A stretch of DNA of 63,282 nt from Cochliopodium minus (Eukaryota > Discosea > Himatismenida > Cochliopodiidae). Under the pieces are notes generated by a model. That model was not told the DNA's origin. It searched no databases and saw only the letters and a list, made by a program, of their open reading frames with translations. The stretch is from positions 25,121 to 88,402 of the forward strand of contig JAMYWO010000069.1 of NCBI GenBank assembly GCA_024220525.1, written 5' to 3'. Positions 1 through 10,477 of this stretch are shown in pieces (within the stretch, counting starts at the first letter, position 1; each line of letters begins with the position of its first letter). Position numbers and translations under genes: made by a program.

Positions 1-172
1 AAAATAAAAAAAATAAAAAATAAAAAAAATAAAAAAAATAAAAAAAATAAAAAAAATAAAAAAAATAAAAAAAATAAAAATAAAATAAAATAAAATAAAA
101 ATAAATAAAAATAAATAAAAATAAATAAAAATAAATAAAAATAAATAAAAATAAAAATAAAAATGTATATAC
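1..172. repeat. A-rich AAAATAAA-type simple repeat in a PTEN intron
   Basis: The first ~165 bases are irregular tandem units of A4-7T. On the coding (minus) strand of the PTEN gene this is a T-rich tract directly downstream of a 5' splice site (exon end at 173, donor GTATAT). It is the start of an intron that leaves the window. Confidence 0.85.
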
Positions 173-3018
173 CTAAAATGTCACGTTTATCGTGATCAAT
201 ATCCACTATCCTACTGTGAATAGATTGAAAAGTGTTTTTGGTGACTTTTTGGTTGTTCTCTTCTATTCTCCTTGTAGCGTTGACTTTGCTTGACATTCTT
301 TCGAGGGTATGTTGAGGGACATTGGGCTTGTTATTGCTGCTAATTACATTCTTTTGAATTGAAGTGGAGTCTAGCAAGTGCAATTTGTTTCTCTATATAA
401 ATTAGGGAAAAATAAAAAAGAATGTCAAAAATAAAATAAATAATTTAAATTAAAAAAATTAAAAATTAAGAAATAATTTATATCAAAAAAATAATCAATA
501 TTAATAATATTAAAAACTCTGAAAAGAATCATCAAAAAATTAATAAAAACTATAAAAATCTATAATTAAAAATAATCATTTAAACTGTACAAAACTTCAT
601 TTAAATTAAAAAATAAGAAATAATTCAGATCAAAAAATTATTAAATTACAACTTGATCAAAATAAATTTTAAAAAGAATCATTCAAAATTAAAAATATTA
701 AAAGTCTAAATTTAAAATCAAAATAATTTTGATTTGATTAAAAAAAAAATTAACTGAAAAAAGTTGGGAAATAAATAAAATAAATATTAAACAAAAAAAA
801 AAATCAAGAAAAAAAATTACCATGTCTTTCAAGTTTCCAAAAACCCACTCCATTTTTTCAGGGTCGATCTTGTCCAATAACTTTGTAGCAATGAAATCTA
901 ACCTCTTTCTGACAACAGTAAAATTGTAGAGGGAATATTGCTGGACACAAGTGACGGTGTGAGGCATCGTGGTGATGTAAAGAGAGCAAGACTTTTTCAC
1001 ACCAAAGTAGCAGTGGAGCATTTCTCCCACTATGGCCCCTTTCTTTTCTTCGACTGTTGACTCCATCTTTAATTCCAATTTGAAATTTTCGCTGTTAAAA
1101 ATATAAATAAAAGTAAATTTTGAAAATAAAATTCAAATAAAATGAAAAATAAAAAAAATGAAAAAAATAAATATTTAAATAAAAGTAAAATTAAATTTTA
1201 AAATGAGATTAAAATAAAAAATAAATATTTAAATATAGTAAAAAAAAAAAAAAAATATTATTGAATAAATCAAAAATACAATGAAAAATAAAATAAAAAA
1301 ATAACAAAATTCATGTTTTAAAACATAATAGTTAATCAAAAATAAAATGAAAAATAAAAATAAAAAAAATTTTATGTTTTACCTATGTTTTTTAGATTTG
1401 ATTAAGGTATCAATTTCGTTTTTGTTCAACGTAATAACATCTTCCTCAAAAGAAGTGTGAAACCAAAACTGCAGAATCTTCTTCTTACTGTCTTTGATGT
1501 TATCAATGTAAGTCTGCTCGAAAAGCTCAACCCTCACCTCGTTACTCACCAAAACATTCAGCGACTCAAAGTGAAACACGACGCTTGTGTCATCTTCGTT
1601 TCTGATGTTGGGTTTGACAGGAACGATGTAATCTGAAAAGTATTTTTTGCCTGCATGGTTGGAGATGCACACGAAATACTTTGTTTTTGTGTCTCTGAAT
1701 GATTTGTCGTATGGGAAAAGAGTCAGTGAGATGATTTTTTTGGAAGGGACCTTCCTGGGACTTTTAATAAGTTCCTCAAAGTATCTATGAAAAAAATTTT
1801 TGATTAATGAAATTGCAATAAAATTTTTTTGGAATTTATTATAATCTAATTTTTTGCAGATATAATTCATTTTTTTATAAATCATTTTTTATAATTTAAA
1901 TTAATTTTTTTTTAAATGTAAAAACATATTTTTAATCTTTTTATTAGGACCATCATTAAATATTTACCTCACGAACCTAACTTGTGAAGGAATGGTCACT
2001 CCCTTCCCGTCTTCTGTGCGGGCCCATCCGTAGTATTCCAGCGAGTCTTTTGTATATTTAAAAAGATTAGAAAAAAGCAAATAGCATGCGACCATAACTC
2101 CAGTCCTTCCTTTTCCTGCCTAACAAAAATTATCAAAAAAGGTATTTCATTAATTTTTATTTTTTTTTTATAATTTTCTTTTTTACCTTGCTAAAAAGAT
2201 TGATGTTTTGATATATTTAACTTAAATTAATTCTTTTCCTTTCTTTTCTTTTTACCAATGTATAAATACCACATTCGCGGGTTTTTGTTCGAGGAATTGT
2301 TGCATAGATATACATATTGTTTCTATTTGCTCCATCGATGGAGGATTATGATCATCAAATGGGACTGTAGGTCAATCAAAAAAGATTTTTAGATAAAAAA
2401 ATTTAATCGTTAATGTTTTCAAATAAAAATAATTGAGTGATGTATATAATTGAGAAATATCATTTGTTATCATTTGAATCATATTCTATATTATATTTTC
2501 CTCATTCTTTATTGTATTTTTATAATATTTTTTATTGACGTTATATTTTTACCATTCTCAAAGTTTCCATCAAATGAATCCAATCCTAATGTACATTTTT
2601 TTTTTCAAAAGAAGAGAAAGTTATATTTTTTCAAACTTTTCTTTTTCTTTTTTTTTGTTACCATATTTTCTTTCGCTGCATAAATTATAAATCACATAAT
2701 GATTATTATGGAATGTAGTGACGAATCTATATACTTCTGCATTTGATGATTTTGAAATTAATTTTGTATTGGTTAATTTATTTGGAATAATATTAAGATG
2801 TAACCTTTGTAAGGATTTCTATAAGTCCCCTCAAAATTAAATGAAGGATATCCCATCGCCACAATTCTTTCGGTTATGTAACTAAGGTCCAAATCAAATC
2901 TATAAATTTAAAGGTTGAAATTAACTGATATTATTGAAGAATGATGAAGTAAAAACCCAAATTGTTGATATCTCCATTTATTTTTCGAGACCATTTGTCT
3001 GATCTTGGTTGCAATCAT
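173..3018 (-). CDS. PTEN: PTEN lipid phosphatase (phosphatase plus C2), 3' end outside the window
   Basis: PTEN dephosphorylates PI(3,4,5)P3 at the 3 position on the inner plasma membrane. Exons (minus): 3018-2957, 2899-2805, 2736-2662, 2585-2553, 2364-2256, 2190-2187, 2119-1968, 1784-1383, 1091-821, 392-173; every junction keeps phase. The N-terminus has the PTEN-typical KNKWRYQQ followed by [19 protein letters not shown]. The P-loop reads HCKAGKGRTG, where C and K are encoded across a 4-nt exon (2190-2187). [12 protein letters not shown] matches the end of the phosphatase domain. Exon 1784-1383 is the C2 domain. It could end at an in-frame TAA (KKHR-stop), but splicing to 1091 gives [16 protein letters not shown], which resembles the last C2 strand of PTEN, so I favour splicing. 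The tail is not like animal PTEN. The 3018 start follows ~310 bp of spacer after the kinase gene. Confidence 0.93.
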
Positions 3019-3329
3019 TTTTTTTAATTAAAAATAAAAGAAAATAAATGAAAATAAAAATTATAAAATAAAATTAAGAAAGGAAAGAAGTTTTGTTCTA
3101 ATTTATTATTCATTTTATTTTTTATTTGAGACTTTTTGCAAGTATTTTTTCGTTCCTTTATGATATTTAAAAAAGAGAGAAAGAAAAATTTCTGCAAAAC
3201 GCAAGAGAAAAGTGAATCCTCGCTCAATAAAACAAAAAAAATGTGAATAAAAGTGATGTTGGGGGGTGGGTTTTTTTTTTAAAGAATAATACAAAAAAAT
3301 AATTAGAGTATAAGAGAAGTATTTTGTTC
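3019..3329. other. Spacer between the TKL kinase and PTEN
   Basis: About 310 bases of AT-rich DNA between the stop of the kinase gene and the PTEN ATG, both on the minus strand. It should hold the kinase terminator and the PTEN promoter. I see no recognisable motif; the short ORFs here are simple-sequence noise. Confidence 0.5.
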
Positions 3330-6300
3330 TCAATTAGAAATGAAAGAATATTCATTCTTAAAAAACTCTAAAAGAGAAGTGAAAGAAGGACGATTGCTAG
3401 GATCATCACTCCAACATTGTTTCATCAAAGTGATATATTGTATTGGAAATTCGATTTGTTTGGGGATGGGAGGTCTTAGTTGTTGGCTGGACACTGCAAA
3501 AACGATTTGGTAGGCATCTAGTCCTTGGTAGGGAATTTTTCGGGTCATCATTTCCCACATTACAATCCCGAAACTGTAGACGTCCACACTTTCATTGTAT
3601 TTTTCATTTTGTAAAAGTTCTGGGGCAGACCTGAAAGAATAAAAAAAACATTCATTTGATTGATTAAAATTTTTTAAAAAAAAAAATGATATATTAAATA
3701 AATTTGATTAAATGAATATTTTTAAAAAAAAATTAAGCAAAATAAAATAAAAAAAAAGAATACCAAGCAGGTGTACCTATTTTTCAAATTAAAAAAAAAT
3801 TTAAATTTTTTTTAAAAAAAAAAAGTTTAATTAACAAAAAATTTACCACAAGCAGTGAGAGTAGTGTTGTTATCTGGCAATAGCCTAGACAACCCAAAAT
3901 CACAAACCTTGACACTCCAATCCTCTGAGACAAGCAGATTGCCCGTTTTCATATCTCTGTGTATCAAAGGAGGCTTCAGAGAATGTAAATATTCCATACC
4001 TGTAGAGATGTCACAACAAAAGTTTCTGACACGCGTCCAAGGAAGTTCAATACCATTATCGTGAATTATAGAATAAAGACCTATAAATTGATTTTTTTAT
4101 TTTTTTAATTTATTTTTTTTTAATTTTTATTTTTTAATTTTTTAATTTTATTTTATTTATTTAAATTTATTTTTTTTAATTTATTTTTTGATTTTTTTTT
4201 TTAATTTATTTTTATTTTTTATTTTTTTTTCTTTTTTTATTTGAAAATTTTTTAATCAGTAATTTTTTCTTACTTCCTCTTTCGAGCCATTCAAATATCA
4301 GACATAATTGTTTTTGTGTGACACATATTCCATAAAATTTTACAATGTTGGGATGTGAAAGTTTTTGTAGGACATTCACCTCCTTCAAAAAATCTTCCAC
4401 TCTTGATTTGTCTTTACTCAATATCATTCTATAATTTTTATAATATTTAACAAAAAATATAAAAAAATAAATTTTAAATTTTAAAAAATAAAAAACAAAA
4501 AATAAATAAATAAATTAAAAAAAAATAAAAAATAAAAAAAAAATAAATAAATTTATAAATTTTTCAAACAAAAAAAATTTACGTTTTAACTGCGACTTCC
4601 AATTCATTCCAAGTTGCACGATAAACATTACCAAAACTTCCTTTACCTATTAAATAAAATAAAATAAATGAAAAATAAAAAATAAAAAATAAAAAATAAA
4701 AAATAAAAATAAAAAAATAAAAAAATTTTACCAATAATTTCTTTTAAATCCATTTCGTCTCTTTCAATCAAAGTAGAATTAGTTTTAATGAGAGGAGCGT
4801 TATCTCCTTTGTGATTTTTGTCATTTCGCGTCTCGGGCCAATAATTGGACTCCTTGAACTCTTTCTTGAGATCCTCGATCTCCTCTCTTCTATTTACATG
4901 ACACAACGCCGCCAAAATTCCCGAACATAATAACAATAAAAAAATACCACATCCAAGTACCGTCCAAACTAATTAATTTTGAAAAAAAATTGTAAAGAAT
5001 TTATATTTAATTTTTTAATTTTTTATTTGATTAAATTAAAAAAAAAAAAAAAAACATCATTTGAAAGATTTACCTTCCCAACTTACTGAAGCGACTTGTC
5101 CTCCAGTAGTTGTAGTTGTGGTAGTTCTTGACGTTTGATCTTTTTTTTTTGGTAATTTTAATTTAAACACAACAATATAATTTTTTTAAAAAATTTTTGA
5201 TCAAATAGAGCGGAAGATAAATAGAAAAAAATCCGTGAAAGGAATATGATTGATTTAAAAAAAAGCAAAAGTATTTAAAAAATTGATTTCCAAGATTAAT
5301 AAATAAAAGGTTAAATAAAATTCCGATCTTTTAAAAATAAAAAAAAATTTTTTTTTTTTTTACTGAATGTGAAATAAAGATTTATAGAATTGAGGCAAAC
5401 ATTCAGTCCCATATCTGTAGTCACACCAATCACACTGAGAGAATTTCCTGTCTGATAGTAAGGGATCTTCCCATTACGTGTGATGTTATTGGAGACATAG
5501 AAGGGGAGGTCACATGTTGAGGATGGACATGAGCAATTGCGATATGGGTTCAAAATTTCTTGTGTTTGTCCTATCTGCACAGAATCCATCAATAAATAAA
5601 AATATGTGTTGACATCCATCATTTTCTTCCCCGCTATTGATGCTGAGAGCGATATGAGATCAAAAAATGCTGGATCGAAGTAGGTCAGGTTGAATTGAAT
5701 CCTCCATCTAGATGTGGTGAAGATTTTTGAGATTATATTTTTGAGAGAAAAATATAAATAAAAAAATAGAAAATAGAGAAGGAATATTTCAGATGTTTTT
5801 ATTATAAAACATGGTCAAATTATCCTTTCTCTCATTCCACAAGTAATTATATGAGATTAAATTAACTTTTAAATCTTTGTTGAGCATTATATATTTCCTG
5901 TATGAATTTTAATCAATGAATCAATCATGTTATGATGTATTTATAAGAATGAGAATGAATGAAGATAGTGAGTTGTTTATAAAAGGGATTTAAGTTTAAA
6001 ATTAGCAAATTTTGCTAATCTATAAGTACCATAATTTAATATAGTGATTGTTTAAACAATTCATATACTCTGATCATTCTTTATCTTCCCATATTTCATT
6101 TGCATGAATTGTTATTGAAAATATAAAAATTTTTTTTTACGTTTCGGATGGGATTGAAATACAATTTAATTGACAATCTTCACAACAATCATTATTTGCA
6201 TCAAATTTGACGTTCATTGTATGATAATATGTTACACCTGTTTTTTTTTTTTGGAATTATAAGATGATGAATGAGTGGGAATCGATATATTTGATTGTTT

Positions 6301-6372
6301 TATTTAACCATTTGAATGATGAGAAAATATCGATAAGAATATCAGTATATATAACAATAAATAATTTCGCAT
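3330..6372 (-). CDS. Receptor-like tyrosine-kinase-like (TKL) protein kinase
   Basis: Ten exons join in phase to 524 residues: 6372-6309, 6237-6141, 5707-5364, 5139-5074, 4968-4732, 4646-4583, 4428-4274, 4080-3847, 3776-3764 (13 nt), 3630-3330. Order: hydrophobic signal peptide (MRNYLLLYILIFLSIFS), cysteine-containing ectodomain (CCEDCQLNC; CSCPSSTC), a Thr-rich stalk (SRTTTTTTTGG), one membrane segment (VLGCGIFLLLLCSGILAAL), a juxtamembrane part, then kinase. Kinase motifs: glycine loop GKGSFGNVYRATW, VAVK lysine, catalytic loop HRDMKTGN, DFG, CGTPAWSAPE, and the C-lobe ending NRPSF. All catalytic residues are present, so it should be active. HRDMKTGN and GTPAW suggest Ser/Thr rather than Tyr specificity. 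The ligand is unknown. It shares a 91-bp divergent spacer with the DAD1-like gene. Confidence 0.9.
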
Positions 6373-6463
6373 TTGGTTCGATATTTTTTTTTTTAAAATT
6401 AAATGTTTTTCAGTTATAAATGAAAAACTTTAAACAATTTGAACAAATTGAGATCTTTTCAAT
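6373..6463. promoter_or_regulatory. Short divergent intergenic region (putative bidirectional promoter)
   Basis: Only 91 bases separate the ATG of the minus-strand receptor kinase from the first plus-strand ATG of the DAD1-like gene (154 bases if the second Met at 6527 is used). Both promoters must lie here or inside the genes. Inferred from position only; no box was recognised. Confidence 0.4.
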
Positions 6464-6833
6464 ATGAATTTCTGTATTGAATGCAAATTTTTTATATTCA
6501 ACGAAAAAAAAAAAATTGGGAAGCTTATGGACTATGATAAACCAATGAATAAACAAGAATCTGCCATTTTACTTGAATTGAATTCAATAACACAAACTCT
6601 GAATAACATGTATGTTTTTAGATTTAAAATAATCTTTTCAATCTATTATTCCCTTTGCATATACATCATAATATAGAAACGAAAATCTGGATTGTTTGAT
6701 AGCTTCATCATCACCAGGAGGATTACTTTTTGAAAGCCAGAAAAAGGCTATAGAAAGTACAGAGATATGGGAAAAATTGTTCAAATCTTATAAAGGAGAC
6801 AATGAAAAGGAAGATAACAATAAATTGAAATAA
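6464..6833 (+). CDS. DAD1: DAD1-like DASH/Dam1 complex subunit
   Basis: Two exons (6464-6609, 6677-6833) join in phase to 100 residues; starting at the second Met (6527) gives 79 residues, closer to yeast Dad1. The core NKQESAILLELNSITQTL followed by NNINENLDCLIASS and a terminal EIWEKLFKSYKG follows the Dad1 pattern: an E-rich start, a long helix with repeated N-L-N-L spacing, then a W-x-x-F end. Dad1 is a subunit of the ring that couples kinetochores to microtubule plus ends. The complex is best known from fungi. The call rests on a short coiled-coil pattern and could be another small helical protein. The intron is 67 nt. Confidence 0.5.
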
Positions 6834-7066
6834 TAGAAATGAAATGTTGAATGAATATCATAAAAAATATAATAGATAATTAGATTTTGAAAATGGATCA
6901 TCATTTACTTTTATTCATCAAAAATTAGTATATATTGTTTAAATTGAGAGGATATAAATATATTTAAAATATAATTGATCAATTAAAATCCATTTGATAC
7001 ATGATATTTCCACCCTTTTCACAACGATTCATTCTTTTATCTTTTATGGATATTTTATAAAAAAAA
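6834..7066. other. Intergenic spacer
   Basis: About 230 bases of AT-rich DNA between two plus-strand genes. No ORF, repeat or RNA gene seen. Confidence 0.5.
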
Positions 7067-8266
7067 ATGAAAAAATTTTTAAAATTTGATCACTTGGACA
7101 TGAAGAAACTGATCAAATTGAATCCCATCAAAGCCAAAATACATTCTTTAAAGTTTCAAATACTTCCCATCAAACTCTCTTCAAAGATAAAGCACTATTC
7201 AACAGAAAAGAAAGTAGAGGAGATCACCATTAAAGAGAATAAACAAGATACGACACCAAATGCAACTGATAATCTTGAGAAAAATGAAGAAGTAAAGAAT
7301 GTTGAACATTTATTGACAGATCCTAATATGCCCAACAAAGAGATTCTTAGAGATCCTAATCCTACGCTAGCAAGAGAAATCAAGCCTATGAAACTATCCA
7401 CCAAGATTATTTTGATCACTGTTGCCTCTGGATTGATTCTTTGGATCACCACCCAAGTATATCAACAGATATTGAGAAGAAATGTTCCCTATGTGGAATT
7501 AGTACATGCCATTCAGCATGATTATGAGATTAATCAAATATTTCCAAATATCCAACCCTTTTCATGGTATGATTGGAGAGGGTAAATAAAAATATACCAT
7601 CATCATAAGAAATATAGATTTATTATTTCGGAAATACCTTTTTATAATCAATATCATCAAAACTAAAACATATCATGAAAGATATATCATTCTCCTATCG
7701 AAATGACATCTATCATATTGAAAATTTTTGTGAGAATTTTAATCTGCGCAATATAATTTGGAACATAAAAGATACTATAATTTTTCATTGAGATTCAAAT
7801 TATCATATTAAAATTTGTATGTTGATTATTGATCCTTTATCGATCATTTTTACGAACAAATTTACATTCAAAAAAAAAATAATTTTTATAAAAAGAAATA
7901 AAGTTGTTCATTAAATTTATTGATTGAATATTCCTCATAATCTTAAATAAAGAAGAATGTGAGAATAATATACTTTTCTTTTATGGTAAATTATTTCATT
8001 ATTTTTTTTAATAAAGATTTGTTTGGGGATATGTAAAAGACATTAAAGACAAAAGATCTTATGACAGAGAAGCTCACTTTGATTTTTGGATGAAAGGAGA
8101 GGACAATCAAAGGATGAGGGTCATATCAACCTACTTGAAAGAGAGCGATTCCGAATATGAGGATTGGTCTTGTAAAATTTTGAAGGTTTTGTTGAAGGAT
8201 GAATCTAAGAATTTTGAAAAGGAAATTACCCTTTTTGACAGAATGGAGATTTTCCCAAAAAATTGA
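7067..8266 (+). CDS. Tim21/Coa1-domain mitochondrial inner-membrane protein
   Basis: Two exons (7067-7581, 8017-8266) give 254 residues. The N-terminus (MKKFLKFDHLDMKKLIKL) is basic and amphipathic, as expected of a mitochondrial presequence. A charged linker follows, then one membrane segment (LSTKIILITVASGLILWITT), and the intermembrane-space domain. That domain has the Tim21/Coa1 layout: a small residue-rich lead, RGFVWGYVKD, a beta strand AHFDFWMKGEDN, then EDWSCKILKVLL. Tim21 links the TIM23 translocase to TOM and the respiratory chain; Coa1 assists cytochrome oxidase assembly. The sequence does not decide between them. Its presence argues for respiring mitochondria. It is convergent with UBR7, 65 bp between the stops. 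Confidence 0.68.
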
Positions 8267-8331
8267 AAAAAAAAAAATAAAAAATTTTATTTATTCAAAA
8301 AAAAAAAAAAACAAATTATTTTTATTATTTT

Positions 8332-10249
8332 TCATTTTTTCCTCTTTTTATTGTTTATCATGGAAGTAATGTCGTCAACATCGTTTTTAGTAACAACTGT
8401 CTCACCAGAATTAACCAGAGAAGTCAATTTTTCTTTGACAACATCACAAAACTCTTTTGTTTTTTTTTTTTTGTTCATTAAAAATTTAAATTTTCATTAA
8501 TAAAAGATAAAATTGAAATTTTTTTTTTAACCTTCCATTCTTCTTGCGTAAATGTGTTTTAATTCATGAGGTATGCTATTATCATTGATCATCCTCTTTT
8601 CCATTTCGCTAAGACTTTCGATTTGACTGGCACTGCTTTTTAAAGTGGGAACGTTGTTGAGATAGCCTTTGAGTTCTTCCCTTTCATGCTTTTTCACTTC
8701 GTTTTGTTTGTCAATGATCTCCGCTTTTCTTCCTTCTACAATGTAGGAGATTTCTGACTCTTTAAGGGATTTTAAACAAGATTCACATTTACACAAAGTT
8801 TTGAGCCAATCTACCTTAATAAACAGAGCATCCTCCAATTTCATATCTTCTACTTTTTCAGCTTTAAAAAATAGAATTAAATATTCAAGAAAAATAAAAT
8901 TAAAAAATTAAATAATGAAGAAAAAAAAAATTGAATTAAAAATTAAAATTTAAAAAATAAAAAATATTTACAACCATAACAAATTATGTCATAAACTTTT
9001 TCTGGCAAAATTTTCTTGAAATCATCTTTTTTCTGATCAACATTATTTTCCACAACCTCCTTATTTTCAATATCAAATATTTTTTGATCATCTTTATTTT
9101 GAACATCAACAACTTCATCTTTACCATCACCATCACCATCACTCTCACTATCTTCACCAATTTTCTTCAAAATATTTTCTAAATCGATTTTATTTTCTTC
9201 AATGCTTTTTTCTTCAGCGAAAAAAGAAGAGAAATGTGACAGGAAGGGTGAAAGGGAGGAGGAACAGCTGTCGCATATGAAATCCATACTTTGTTCTTCT
9301 TTTGCGTAAATTTGTTTAGCGGAAATTTTCGGAAATTTTTGCGAGATGCATCCCGCGTGGAACCAGTCTTCGCAGAAGAAACATTCTATCATCGTTATGT
9401 TTTCTTCGTTTGGATCGTACTGTTTTGAACACCAACAGTATTTTCCTCGATAGTTGTGCTCTGGTTTGTATCTTTTTGAAAAAATAAAATTAAAAAAAGA
9501 AAATAAAATTAAAAAAGAAAAAATTTTTTTTTAATTTTTTCAAAAAAACAATAATAAAGAAATTATAACAAAAAATTTCTAAATAAGATTATTAATTAAT
9601 CTACATTTTTTTGATTTTTTTTAAAAACCTGTTTTCTGTATTTTCTTCGTCTTCTTTTATGTGTAGGGAGCATTCTCTCTTGTTTTTTTTCGTGCAACAG
9701 TCACATTTAAAATGTCTTCTGTCAAACAACTCGAATATCTCGCCTTCACACTCATCGTGGCAGTTTATTGAACATCCCAAACAAATTGCGAACTAATGTT
9801 CCAAAATAATAAAAAAGGAATTGAAATAAACTTGGGAAAAAAATTATTATTATTTAATAATTTCTCTGAAATAAAATTTATGCCGTTATAAATTTTCTTT
9901 ATAAATTTATTTTTACCATTTCTTTTTGAGAACATTTCTCACATACATAGCTTGGCTGGAGGATATATCCATCATCAAATGTGCAATAGGTATCTTCTTG
10001 ATTGGGACACCAATCCTTCAAATTCTCTTCTGCTTCCTCTTTGAGATTTTCTTCCATCTCAACAGTCTTTTTTAGCATCTCCAATGCAGTCAATGAATTC
10101 TCTGATTCCTTGGTATTTTCTTTGGGATTATTGGGGATATTTGTTTCATTCGTGTTTTTGGAGAAGGAAAATTCATTCTCATTTGTTTTGATCTTTTTTG
10201 GTGTTGATTTCTTTCTTCCATTTTTTTTGTTTTCATTCTCTTCTTTCAT
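8332..10249 (-). CDS. UBR7: UBR7-type E3 ubiquitin ligase (UBR box plus PHD finger)
   Basis: Five exons (10249-9917, 9792-9629, 9471-8972, 8861-8532, 8453-8332) join in phase to 482 residues. After a Lys/Asn-rich N-terminus the UBR box appears: CPNQEDTYCTFDDGYILQPS, CEKC, CLGCSINCHDECEGEIFEL, then RRHFKCDCCTKK. A PHD finger follows (YCWCSKQYDP, IECFFCEDWFHAGC, FICDSC), an acidic linker with a SESDGDGDGKDE run, and the UBR7 C-terminal region (CKCESCLKSL; ETVVTKNDVDDI; basic KKRKK end). UBR7 is a nuclear PHD protein acting on histone H2B and in N-degron recognition. All zinc ligands I could place are present. The UBR7 order (UBR box, PHD, C-terminal tail) is fully kept. Confidence 0.93.
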
Positions 10250-10477
10250 TTTTTTTATTTATTTATTTATTTTATTTTTTGGAATATTTCATTTTGAAGA
10301 AAATTCTATAAATTGTAAAAAAAAGAAAAAAACTCAAATTCAAAAGGTGTTTCACAATCATAATTTTAAATATCAAATTATTTAACAATGAGTATTATCA
10401 TTTGTATCTTGATCCGAAATCGATCATAGAACATTTTATTTTACAGATTTTTTAATTTATTTTTTAATTTTTTTATT

